Shown here: piece by piece, positions 25,131-36,268 of the stretch
Layout: every line of letters begins with the position of its first letter
How positions within the stretch are numbered: the stretch's first letter is position 1
Source: Agapanthus africanus
Lineage: Eukaryota; Streptophyta; Magnoliopsida; Asparagales; Amaryllidaceae
NCBI GenBank assembly: GCA_030015575.1
Contig: JASDDO010000018.1
Coordinates: 377,513,908-377,577,907, forward strand
Length of the DNA stretch: 64,000 nucleotides
Direction: 5' to 3'
Notes under the pieces: model-generated
What the model was told of the DNA's origin: nothing
The model's input: only the letters and a program-made list of their open reading frames with translations
Database searches by the model: none
Translations under genes and position numbers: made by a program

Positions 25131-26415
25131 TTATCGTCCGATCCTTTCATGGTGTTACAAGGTGCCATTGATCGAACGATTAGGGTGACAGTGAAGTTTG
25201 GGAACAATGCCGAATTTGATGGAGACTCGGCTTTTCACCCTAAGACTTTCATGAACACAACCACTAACCAATTCCTGCCTCTCGTGTATCCAATCAACAC
25301 GTTTTGCTGCAACTTTTCATTGGTCTACGTCAAAGGAAAAGTAGTGTTTTTATACGAACAGTGTTATAGATGGAGTAGAAATGGGGGATGGGGGATGTGA
25401 AGAGAGCTAGTGGAGACGCCATGATTATAACGAGTTTCGATTTCGAAGGATCTACTCTTCCGCGGATCCTCATGTTCTTCCAGCATGGCACGTTACTTAT
25501 GACGACGGTCTTAAAATTAATGCCTACATCAATTCCAGTTCGAATCCAAAGGCGACGATCACTTTCAAAGGTACCCTATTAGGGACATCTCCGGCTCCAT
25601 CAGTTGCTTACTTCTCATCGAGAGGGCCGAGTTTCTACGACCAAATGATTCTCAAACCGGACATCCTTGGACCTGGAGTAAACATTCTGGCAGCATGGGC
25701 ATCACGTTGGAACAGATCCACCCACCAAATTCAACATAATCTCCGGCACATCTATGTCGACTCCCCACCTTAGCGGCATAGCAGCATTACTCAAAACTGC
25801 GCATCCAGACTTGTCTATGGCTGCAATCAAATCAGCAATCATGACAACAGCCGACGTGTCCGCCGGAAACGGCTCCCCGATCCTCGACCAAAAACTCAAA
25901 CCTTCGGATGCTCTCGCAACCGGAGCCGGCCTTGTGAACCCAACCAAAGCCAACAACCCAGGCCTTGTCTGCAACGTTACCACATACGAATACATTGCTC
26001 ATCTATGCGGCCTCAGCTACAGAAGCAAGCAGGTGAATGCCATCACCAGACACACCAAGATCAACTGCAGGTCGGTCAGGAGAAAACTGAATTCAGAATT
26101 GAATTACCCTTCGCTTCAAGTCACATTAAGCCAGATCAATTTCTTTAAGGCGGCGGTGTTACGAACGGTGATGAACGTCCGAGTGTCTGTCTCGGAATAT
26201 AGTGTACAGGTTAAGCATCAGAAGGGGGTAGCAGTGAGTGTGAAGCCCAAAAAATCATATTTTCCGAGGTGAACCAGAAGGCGTAATACATGGTTACATT
26301 TACAGGGAAAGGATTCCAGATGAAAGGCTCAAACATGCCGCAAGGTTATCTGAGATGGGTTTCTTCTGATAAGAGTGTAACAGTAAATAGTCCAATTGCT
26401 ATAATACTCAATTGA
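25131..26415 (+). pseudogene. Subtilisin-like serine protease (plant SBT) pseudogene
   Basis: This is the C-terminal half of a plant subtilase, a secreted cell-wall/apoplastic protease family. Recognisable in order: the segment before the PA domain ('AIDRTIRVTVKFGN'), PA-domain remnants ('VKGKVVF'), '[20 protein letters not shown]' with 'GPS', '[16 protein letters not shown]', the catalytic serine box GTSMSTPH (Ser codon 25751-25753), 'GIAALLKTAHPDLSMAAIKS', and the Fn3-like C-terminal domain up to a TGA at 26413-26415. The N-terminal signal peptide, prodomain and the catalytic Asp and His regions are absent. Frameshifts occur near 25380, 25465, 25710 and 26265. Normal family members are about 740-780 residues; this covers roughly 420. 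Confidence 0.9.
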
Positions 26416-26873
26416 GAGTGTAGAAAGAAAAAGGAAAAAGTTAATTTAGTGTTCACATTTGTATGCATGCCAGTCCACGAGTACCATATAATTCATTCAG
26501 ACCATTGGGATAATTTCTTTGACAAAAGCTAAGACTAATTAAGATAAATTTTACTTCATTTTCTTCCTTCTTTAACTGAGTTTAGGCCCACAACACAGAG
26601 ACCCATACATGAATGCATATGAACTTTCAATACAGTGGGATTCCATCCAAAAGACTCAAGCCCTATGAAGCTTTATCCCAATTTATATTTTATACCCATA
26701 TGCATCCTATAATTTTCTCGATGTGGGACTATATTAACCACATTCTCAACACTCTCCTTCATGTGCAAACGTGCACGTGCAACGAGAACTTCCCGTGCGA
26801 GGGCTCAAACCTCATATGTGCAACGTCGACAAACAAACAAACAAACACCCGAGCTCTGATACCATGTCACTGG
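26416..26873 (-). mobile_element. Small LTR/TRIM-like remnant
   Basis: On the minus strand TGGTATCAGAGCTCGGG (26855-26871) is a tRNA-Met primer site. A non-coding spacer of only about 100 bp follows, then a purine run (GAAGGAGAG) and an LTR-like start TGTTGAGAATGTGG at 26752, with a TATA-like 'GGGTATAAAATAT' about 60 bp inside. Primer site, tiny interior, purine tract and LTR in this order are the layout of a TRIM or a deletion derivative. The upstream LTR is missing; copia integrase sequence abuts the primer site instead. The 3' limit near the subtilase is uncertain. Confidence 0.5.
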
Positions 26874-27802
26874 TGTCAGTTGAGGAAAGACTCGTGGGAA
26901 AGAAAGACTGTGACTCAAGAAAGGTGACATCAGCTGAGATAAAGCAACGACGAAGGATAGGATGATAATATCGATAATCTTTATGGAAGAGAGAATATCC
27001 TAAAAAGACACATCGAAGAGATTGAGGATCCAACTTAGTTCGACCAGGTCTATGGTCATGAACAAAGCACACACAACCGAAAATTCGAGGAGGAACAGAA
27101 AACAGAAGGTCATCAGGGAATAGGATGGAAAAAAGGTGTTTGACCATTTAACACAGAGGAGGGCATATGATTAATGAGATAAGCGACCTTAAGAACCGTA
27201 TCTCTACTAAAACGATGAGGAACCTGTCGATGAATGAGTAGTGTTCGAGCGACTTTTAGCAGATGACGATTTTTGCGTTCAGCAATACCGTTCTGTTGGG
27301 GGGTATAGGAACAAGAGGAGTCATGAAAAATACCAGATACAGACATAAAATTTTGAAACTTAGAAGAAAGATATTCTTTTGCATTATCACTACAGAGCAT
27401 TTTCACAGAAATATCAAATTGTGTTTTAATTTCAGCACAGAAATTGCGAAATATGGAGGAAAAAACTTCGAAACAAGATTTTATTAATTATAACCAGGTT
27501 GCACGGGAAAACTTATCATCAAATGTGACAAAATACCGATCACCAAATAACGACTCAACGGGACATGGTCCCAGATATCGGAATGAACTAAACTAAATGG
27601 AGTACTGACTCGCTTATTGACTCGAAGATGATAAGATACACGACGATGCTTACCCAACTGACAAGACTCACATAATAACTCAACAGCCGTCGAAATTTCA
27701 GGATGTAGTTTTTCAGGTTCTGTAATAATGGATGTCTTAACTGGCAAAGCAAATCTAGGGCTGTGGAATTACTCAAGTATGCAACCGACTCTGAAAAACT
27801 AC
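26874..27802 (-). pseudogene. Integrase remnant of copia E
   Basis: Pieces at 27484-27747 ('CESCQLGKHRRVSYH' and 'FSLVHSDIWD', first catalytic Asp), 27113-27406 ('CSDNAKEYLSSKFQ', second Asp; 'QNGIAERKN', Glu) and 26874-27147 ('FGCVCFVHDHRPGRTKLDPQ', 'CVFLGYS') form a copia integrase from the HHCC region through the C-terminal 'GYS' block. Frames change between the pieces. The frame runs into the TRIM-like primer site at its 3' end. Confidence 0.85.
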
Positions 27803-28140
27803 TTATCTGATACAGGCCATAGACATATGTGCGGTGCCAATCGTCTTCCTCATTTCTAGATCCTGAAATACACGGTGGTTGGGATAAAAGACAGCACAAC
27901 AGTTTAGCGATTTGGTGAGTTGACTAATAGAAAAAAAATTAAAAGAAAAGTGATGCGTATATAAAACTGAGTGCAAAGGCATACACGGATTTACAATAAC
28001 TGAACCTTTACCATTAACAGGTGAAACAAAACCGTTAGCTAGTTTTATAAGTGTGTGAGAAATATGTGAGAAATTGGACAATATACCTGAATTCCCAGTC
28101 ATGTGATCTGAAGCTCCTGAGTCAATCACCCATGATGTAG
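27803..28140 (-). pseudogene. Aspartic protease remnant of copia E
   Basis: The segment 27803-28129 starts IDSGASDHMTG, the Asp-Ser-Gly active site of copia proteases, followed by 'KLANGFVSPVNGKGSV' and 'FNFFSISQLTK', which is the usual protease to integrase linker. The frame breaks before integrase. Confidence 0.83.
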
Positions 28141-28225
28141 GAGCTATTGAGGATAAACAAGCAGTAAAGTTACCTGTCTTAGGAAATGTAGCATTATAGG
28201 ATGACTGCGACTGAGAGAGCTGAAA

Positions 28226-28538
28226 CTACTGAAACAATCTGAAACTTTCCAACGTCTCCGCATCAACAGAATTAATGGCAGATTTAGTACCGGAAGCGAC
28301 ATGAGCTGTAGAACTATTATTTTTCTTTAGGCAATTATACTTCATATGTCCAAATTCATGACAATAATTACACTCAACCCCTTCTCGACTACAACCAGAT
28401 ACTCTCCCTGAGTAACTACCTTGGTTTACTATCCCCACTAACTCCTCTTCCAGAATAACTGTCGTGGTCCCCTCCTCGACCAAAACAACCCCTGCCTTGA
28501 CCGAAGCCGCCTCTCTGTGGTACAACGGCCAATACAGA
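28226..28538 (-). pseudogene. gag C-terminus of copia E, CCHC zinc knuckle
   Basis: The knuckle CNYCHEFGHMKYNC fits CX2CX4HX4C, the nucleic-acid-binding motif of the nucleocapsid. Just upstream, another frame reads as an Arg/Gly-rich linker ('RGGFGQGRGCFGRGG'), so there is a frameshift near 28420. The rest of gag lies beyond the insertion of F. Confidence 0.85.
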
Positions 28539-31500
28539 TGTAATATTTCAAAAAATAAAATATTATTTTTGGGAATTTAGATAATTAAATAATGAATTAT
28601 TATAAATATCTTAAAGTATGGAGATTAGTTTCAATGAAAGGGGTATGATTATGTACCGATAGTTTGAAAAATATTTGGAAATTTATAAGAATAATTGAAT
28701 TGAAGGTGTTTATGTGATATGAGCATTTATGGATTTTTAAATACTTATTTGTAAATGGGTTAAATGCTAAGCTCGATTAATATTAATAATTTTGCATTAA
28801 GCTTAGTTAGGCATATGACATGCACCATGTCATGTTTCAAAAACACATTTTTGAAATTCTATGGACCATGGCACCTTGCTTTCCTTTTTATGTATATGGG
28901 TTTTTATTTGTTTTTGGATTTTAAAAGATAAAGAAAAAAAAGGAGAAATGAAAAAGAATAAAGAATTGGGGACAAAAGGGTATGTGCATGGCATGGGAAA
29001 TGAGAGAGAGAGAGAGGGTGATGGGTCAATTGACCATGGCTAATTATGTCATTCACTTTATCATCTTCATCATTTTCCCTCCTCTTCCTTCACCTGGGTT
29101 GCCCTCTCTCCCCCACCTCCTCTAACTCCTCACAACACCACCTAAACCACATCAAAATCTTGCATTCCCTTCATTAAAATTGCACACAAGCTCGCTACAA
29201 GCATGGTGGATCAAACAAGTTAGGATTTTGAGCACTTGGGGCAACTCAAGGTAATTCTTGAGTTGCCAAATGACCTTAGCTTAGTAATTGAGTTTCTATA
29301 GCCTCTAGATTAGTTTAGAATCCTTTTAGTGTGGTTTAGTGATCTTGGAAAATTTCAAGATCAAGTTTAAGAGATTCTTGAGTTGTGATGGTGAACTTGA
29401 ATGTAATTAGTGACTACAACCCCTGTAGTGTTAGTATTGTGAACTAAACCTGAGACTAGAACTCCAAGAAATGAACTTAGAATTTTCGATGTCGGGTTTT
29501 GTGAGGAATTATGGTGATATTTGGAGATCTTCTATAACCCGGGAACCCCAAAATTTATTTACCAATTACAGTGAGTCGTGTAGGCACCCTAGAAGCTATC
29601 CCCAAGACCGGAGGCCTTAACCCGTTACCCTGGCCGCCAATTATCTCTTTTTGGCCGCAAATTGCGGCCTTGGTGCGATGGAATTGCCTCGTGCTTGGTC
29701 CATGGCTCCTATATCAGTTAATTAGACCCATCCTATATTGCAACTTTTCCTAATTCTCACTTGAGGCAAATCTGGGAGCGTTTTCTTGAGTTGCTGTTAT
29801 GGTTTTGTGACTTTTTAATGACTTTAGTTTTGGTATTGTGTTTTATCTCGGTCGCTTGACGTTTGTATGTCGATATCGGGAGTTATTTGGTTCTTTTTCA
29901 TGAGTTGACCATAGGTTTTAACCTATGGGTGATTTGTGTGCCGTCTTGGTTTTCGTGCGCGATTTCCGTTTACGATGCTATGTATTTATATATGTAGGCA
30001 CCTTCACGTGGACTTCGGACAATGAAGAAGAGAATGGCGACATCGACAAGCAAGGATCAAGGTGAATGATGCATATCTACGGGGGAAGTCGGGTGGATGG
30101 CGTATAGCACCCCCGCCGTTTCATAGTGTAGAATGAGATACGTTTATATATATAATATGTGTATTGTGTGATGTGAAATATTAGCAAGATAGGCTTTAAG
30201 AGATCATTGGTTAGTGTTAGCGTAATACGAAGGAAAGTGTTGTTAGTTTAGTTCTTAGTTGCAAAACCCTAGAATTAAGGTCGACACACACACACACATG
30301 CACCCACGTGATATGTTTCGATGTATATGTTTATATGTGTGTGTGTGTGTGTGTGTATGCGTTGGTGCATATATATGTTACCGATGATACGTATGCTTCA
30401 CGTACACTTGCTTGTCGGCTCAAACACATCATCATCGGTAATTTCCATGTCACGTACATATTAGAAATAGTACTTTATTGATATAACTTGCTAGCTAGTA
30501 GTTCCAACACATTATTAGTATACTTGCTTTCATGTGCTAAATTAGGTATTGCATTCTTTTACTTAGATATCCATGCATGTGTATTTATCCATTTTTCATG
30601 CAATATTATGGGGCTTTATGCCGATAATTCACTGTATATTTACTCTCGAGTTTTGGATTTTGGATTTTCCATGAGATTTCTGGATTTGGAGAAACTGCAA
30701 GGATTTTATAAACTTATTTTTATTTCAAAAGATAGAAATTTGCGGTTTTCTCGTGATATGATGTGAGATGAGTCCACCATGAGTTTTCTCGGCTCTTGAG
30801 CAGTATCATATATCCGATTCGAGGAGGAGGATGAACCGTCTGCGGGTGCATGGTGGACCCGGTGCGGTAACCTGGGGCAAGATGTTCGCAGATGATGGCG
30901 TTGAGCCTGGCAGGGGAGCACTACCGACCGGTTATTTGAGACACGGAGGGTATCCGGAGGATACCGACGTAGTCGTGAGGTTTGATTATGGGCCAGTCCG
31001 GGTTGCCGGAGCCCGAGATATTGAGACAGTGAGATATTGAGATTTTATGATATGGGCCAGTCCAGATTGCCGGAGCCCGAGATATTGAGATATTGGGATA
31101 TATGTTTTGTGTCGATACTTGACACGAATTCTCTGTTGATTTCATTGATGATACTTCGGTTTATACAGAAATCTCACTGAGATAAGAAAACAGTTTTCTT
31201 ATTCAAGATGTATTCTATTTTCATCCTTTATGTATTCGTACATCATATATGTGATATGTTGCTACCTGAGGCACTGACACGAGCACTTGGTATTACACTT
31301 ATGTATAGATGTTTACCCTTGTCATTTAGATGCATCAGGTTATATATTGAGGATTATATTGTATGACCTAGGAGAGAGTCATATATACGATTTCTTCTCG
31401 GTGATGTTTTCTACTCACGAGTTGGCAACTCACCCCCGTTGTGCCAAAGTTTCTCGCAGGTATTGCCGTACAGGTTTCGTTGCGGCTAGCTGGCACACTG

Positions 31501-32081
31501 CTTCCTTCCGGGTGATTGCTTGGTAGGTAGGTTCACTTGCATCGTGACCACCACTGTACATTATTTATTTCAGTTGTATCTGGTAAACTCCATCAACCAG
31601 ATTTGTATATTTGATAGACTTAGAAGACAAGTTGTATATTCTTTCGACCTTAGAGTCGCGCGCTTGTATTATTATGGTTTTCTGGTTTCCTTGATGATGT
31701 TGGATTTCATTCTGAGTTTTGATCCTAGCCCTTCGGCATTGTATATTATATTGCATGCGTGGTTATTTCTGCCAATTGGCGAAGAGCTAGCTCCCGCTTG
31801 GGGATGCCTTTATTCATTATGTATATTATGCATGTTTGTATCCGTTTGGGGCCAGTATTTACAAAGGAGACTTTGCTGAATTTTTTGGGAAAATATGATG
31901 TTGCTTTAAAATATTTAATGCCACTTATTTAATTAAAACCACTTGCTTTAAAACAAGTTTTCCTTCACTTTCTCTTAATAATGGTTTAGATTTCTGGGCT
32001 TTTGGCTTACTTGAATTAGCTGTGGTCCTATAGACTTCACATGATTCAAGTACCAGTCACGTGCCATTTCTGGTCGTGACA
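28539..32081 (+). repeat. 5' LTR of long-LTR element F (3.54 kb)
   Basis: Starts TGTAATATTTC and ends 'ggtcgtgaca', then a tRNA-Met primer site. It is homologous to solo LTR C in inverse orientation. Contents are non-coding: a CT-rich block near 29090-29130, (AC)n at 30283-30300 and (GT)n at 30334-30358, and two copies of a 'gggccagtccrg' block near 30990 and 31050. The length and termini suggest a Ty3/gypsy-type or LARD-like element, but no F protein is visible to confirm this. Confidence 0.85.
30283..30358. repeat. (AC)n and (GT)n microsatellites
   Basis: An (AC)8-type run is followed within 40 bp by a (GT)11-type run. The two are complementary and could pair as a hairpin. Confidence 0.85.
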
Positions 32082-32085
32082 AAGT

Positions 32086-32098
32086 TGGTATCAGAGCG
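32086..32098 (+). other. Primer binding site of element F
   Basis: TGGTATCAGAGCG lies four bases after the LTR end. Twelve positions are complementary to initiator tRNA-Met. Confidence 0.85.
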
Positions 32099-32149
32099 TT
32101 AGGTTTAACCTTGGTTCGAGTCTAGGTTTGACTATGCGGAGTCTAGGGC

Positions 32150-32155
<6 letters not shown>

Positions 32156-32196
<41 letters not shown>
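32156..32196. repeat. (AT)n microsatellite
   Basis: About 20 uninterrupted TA dinucleotides. Confidence 0.95.
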
Positions 32197-32197
<1 letters not shown>

Positions 32198-33790
32198 GGA
32201 ACCTAGGCTTGACCTTACGGAACTTAGACTTGGTCGAGGGGGTATTAGACCCGAACTTTCATCGCATAGGTTGACCTTGGTTGATGGAGTAGGTGACATA
32301 AGTAGAGTGATGTACCGTGTGTATGTTTGGCGGCATACTTACGATACGCTACTCCGCTTAAGAAGCCTTAGGATATACATTTCTTTGCACAGTATTCTAT
32401 TCGTTTCTATGATCTATCCTCATCGATATCGGTTTGTGGTTTTGTTACTACAGTTGAACGGGCAGAGTGAGCTGCGGCTAGAGTTGCGGTCAGCACGAGC
32501 TCGTCATCGACGAGGACTAACCAGGGTGTAATTTCGGTGACACACGATTGCATGGAGGTGTCGTTTTATTGTGTTTTTCGCGACATGAGTGTTTTGATGG
32601 ATTGATTTTACTAATTTCTCGAACGTGCAGATCAGCACCAGAGGATTGGGCCACTGCTAGAGGCCGCCTAGAATGCGATGACCGTTAATGTATCGTCTAT
32701 CCTTGAGAATTGAGGTATTGTTTAGCATGCGGACGAAGGGTATTCACATGTTGTCTAGGCGAAGTTAAAAAGTTCGAACGAATGTCAGAAACCTATTTTT
32801 CCAAGTTTAAGGTATTAGGAAAAACATGCAAGTAATTCTGTGCACCCTTTAGAAGAATGAAACCCTAACTCGATATAATGACCATGGAACCGCTTTTGAT
32901 CTTTAGGGTTTGCGGCAGTTCCACGGTGCCATTAATGAGGCTTAGGTCTGCCCTTCTACGGCTGGTCCATAGGTACTGTGGCATATATTGTGTATTATTA
33001 AACTGTGCTCAAGTGTTGAGCTCTCGGGGAATTATGGGACTTTGATGAATCATTCGAAAAGTTAACGTCGTCCGGATATCATGTGATGGGATACAATACT
33101 TGGAATTCACAAGAAAACTAATTTGAATTTTATAAATCTAGCAATTTAGTCTCAGTTGATCGGTTGCCACGGGATTTGATAAGATGATCTTCCAATCTGT
33201 TGACATCATAGATGTGATACGCATGCATAGGAATTGAGCATAGATATATCTTTCAGATGGAGTTGTGATGAGTATACAGCTGTTCCGGAACCAAAAATGG
33301 ATTTAGTAAAGGGTGATAACTTCCGTACAGTTTAGCAGAAACGAGAATTTGGAGAGACCCCAACAGAATCTTTCTAGAATACTACACGAGAAGACTTGGA
33401 CCCCAGGATCGGTTGTATCACGTACACCCAGTAGGCCAGAGTTCGGCAGTGTCGACGAGACATATTATGAGTGACAATGATAGTTGGACAGAGATCTTTA
33501 GAGGATGTGCCAGAGCAGAACTGTTTCCGTCATCATTTCCATATTGGGCCGTTGAGCCGAGGAGTTATGTAACTGGCAATTCGCAGTGAGAGACGAGAGC
33601 CTAAGGGCATAAGGCGCCAGACCATGAAAGGGAGGCAAGTAAATATCTTACTCTGCTAGCTTTGGATGCACCGACACCTTCTCGAATTTGAAGGAAGGAC
33701 ATATCGACGATAGTGTTTACGATTTGTGATTTGGTGATTCGAATATCATGTGTCCGTTATTTTGGATTTTGGTGTTTTGCATGAGTGAGA

Positions 33791-34290
33791 TTTTGTGCAC
33801 CACAGTTGCACTCGACTTCGATTTGATGTCGTTCGAGATATTGATTTTGATTTCATGCCTATGGTATGTATGTGATTTGACTTGTGCCTTCGGTGTAGTT
33901 TTTATGCACTTCTAGTATTTTGATTCGATTTTGTGCACGCTGATGCACGTTGTTGTGAGATTATATACTACGCTATACCTGATTTGGATTAAGGTATGCT
34001 GTATACCGTCAATTTCGATTATGACATTCGATATTTGTTTTCGTGCACCTTGTGCACTTGATTTGGATTCTTGTGCATACGTGGCACGCTTGTTGCGATT
34101 TGGATGCACACCAGATGCACTAAATCGGGATTCTTCGTGCATATCAGATGCACCTGATATTACTGTCAGGCACACTCGTTGCCCTTGACAGGTGTTTTCG
34201 TGCACACCCGTTGCACTTGGATTTTGTTTCTGTGTACGTGTATGGCACATTCATTGATTTTGATTTCTGTGCGCACCAGACGCACGTGAC
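33791..34290. repeat. Degenerate GTGCAC-rich tandem array in F
   Basis: Units of roughly 40-60 bp repeat a 'gattttgtgcac....tgcac' theme. GTGCAC or GCACAC/TGCAC words occur about fifteen times, often as facing pairs. Copies are too diverged for a clean consensus by eye. Confidence 0.65.
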
Positions 34291-34690
34291 ATTCTTATAC
34301 ACATTTTGGGATTTGTCTCTTTTGGAGCAGTATGTTTTATGATATTTACCATTTGGTATATTAAATGAGCAGGACTAGTCATAGGACAGTGCCTGAATAT
34401 GTTTTTGCATGCATCGATAGTTACTGAGGGATTTCCAAAAGGGGCTACAGTCTCAATATTTTCCTATGTGTCCGAGGTGACACGAAATATTTTACAAGGG
34501 AAACCCTTCTAAATTATTTTCAAAATGGCGGGACGTGTATGTTAAACAATGGATATATATATGTATGTATATATATATATAGTTATTTTTCAACATTAAA
34601 CGTCCGCTACTTGTGGTGATACGTGCATCGCACACGACTTGAAAAGGGTTTGGCATGCATTTCTTTCAGATGTTTTGACAAGCTTATGAT

Positions 34691-35836
34691 TGTAAGTCCA
34701 CATTACCCACCCCGGTGCTTACGGGGAGGCGGAATAGGTAAAAAAAAAAATAATTTTTGACACAAGGTAACATGGACTATAGCATAAGGATCTTTGCCAA
34801 ACCATTGCTAACAAACAACATGAGCTTTTATCTATTATGCTAAAGAGATTATACCTCACGAAACCGGTCCTTCGAGTCTTCTCTCCGCTGCTCTCCTCGT
34901 CCATGCAAGCTCCAAGGATCGATCCGGATCTTAGTCACCTCCGCGGCCTCCTAGAGTCGAAGACGATCCACCCGAGAGTTTGTGTTCCGAGCTCCACCTC
35001 AAGCCGAGGTAACTAGGGCAACAAGTGTGCTACTCTTGATGTCCTAGGTGGTGTGGAATATTATGGTGGATTTATTTGTCTATTTAAAACCTTATTTTCT
35101 CAACACATGAGAGCTAAGGAAATATCTAGAGAGGAAGAAGAAGGAGGAACCATAGGAGCTTCTCACTTGAAGAGAGAGAATGAGAAGAGAATAATGATCC
35201 ATAAACATTATCATTACTAATCTATTATCATGATAAAGTTGATGGCTATATTGATTTGACCATTATCATCTCAAAATAAAACCAAAACAAAAAGAAGACT
35301 CTAGATCTCACATGAAAGATCCTAATCAACAATGGTCAAATTGTCAACAAGGTCAAGTAGGGTCAAATGGTCAAAACAATTAGCCATAACATAATTATCA
35401 TTAAAAATGTTAGTAAATAATGTCCCCGCCTCATAATGGTTTTGACCGAACCAACTGTCAAAGCCCTAATGAGGCACCTCCTTCTTCTTCGCTCCTCACA
35501 ACTGTGCATACATACCCGCATCCGCATTCCGTAGAATGCAAATGCACAGAAGACAAAACTAATCCATCTATACAATACTAGGATCCGGCTTAAACCAAAG
35601 CCCACTAGTATTGTCTGCTCGAACAGCATACGCGCACAAGTGTACGTAAGTGATCGTAGCCTTGCCGTAAAACCATACGGCCTCTACACCTTTTGCCCAG
35701 TGCAGGGAAACTCTCTGTGTGGGACTCTAAAGACTCGACACTACGCTGGCAGTGGGTTTAACCACAGACTGCAAGCGGTACTAGCTATACGTAACGGTCC
35801 CCAAGTAGATGTCGATAAGAAGGCCGATGAGGTAAA
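34691..35836 (-). repeat. 3' LTR of copia G, piece 1
   Basis: Starts with TGTAAGTCCAC (the reverse of a GTGGACTTACA LTR end, as in J and H). The left flank ATGAT (34686-34690) is the presumed target site. It is cut at GTAAA (35832-35836) by element H and resumes at 62838; the two pieces sum to 2.07 kb. GGTCAA words (reverse W-boxes) cluster at 35325-35372. Confidence 0.88.
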
Positions 35837-36268
35837 TGTTGGTAATAGTGCCCTCAATGCAATTATCGTAGTCGCAGGTAGGTGATCATGATGATTGAGA
35901 AAGGGCCAATACCGATAAAACAGTCTTACTCAAGATGATAGTATGCTATCTGGTTTGTCTTTATCATCATGTAAATGTTGATAAAGCCCATAGGATTCTT
36001 GCTTGACTGCCAGCAGTATGATGGCGATCATATATGTGGGAGCTGGGGTCTATAAGCACATCCTTAAAGTGTCCCTAGTCGTGGGAGTTTCGAAACAGGG
36101 CATCGATACTCCAGAGTAAACTAGTGTATACATTCGAGACCCCGACGAGGGGTCGTGGCCGGTCTCACAAGCCATTTGTGTTAGTTGGTTCACCTAAGAT
36201 GTATACAGGTGCTCATTGGGTTATGAGTACACCGGACAGGACTCGTCGAGAACTTGCTGGTTGGTATT
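35837..36268 (+). repeat. 5' LTR of H, piece 1
   Basis: Starts TGTTGGTAATAGTGCCC and matches 60742-61172. Interrupted at GTATT (36264-36268) by element I. Confidence 0.92.

Larger units (their letters stand above)
26874..28538 (-). mobile_element. Truncated copia element E, other lineage
   Basis: Minus-strand gag, protease and integrase remnants are visible, but no RT or RNase H. The left side ends at the TRIM-like primer site and the right side is interrupted by element F at 28539. Its sequence is clearly different from the B/D/G/H/I/J family (protease DSGASDHMTG, integrase 'SYTPQQNGIAERKNRHLL'). Confidence 0.82.
32082..34690 (+). mobile_element. Internal region of element F, no coding seen
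   Basis: The 2.6 kb after the primer site shows no recognisable gag or pol and no long open frame. It contains a long (AT)n run and a GTGCAC-rich tandem array. Element G's LTR interrupts it at 34691. It may be degenerate or inherently non-coding, as in LARD elements; the rest of F lies outside the window. Confidence 0.6.

Noticed and set aside
31520..31879. 119-codon ORF near the end of LTR F
   Set aside because: The matching region in LTR C is not open in the same frame, and no domain is recognised.
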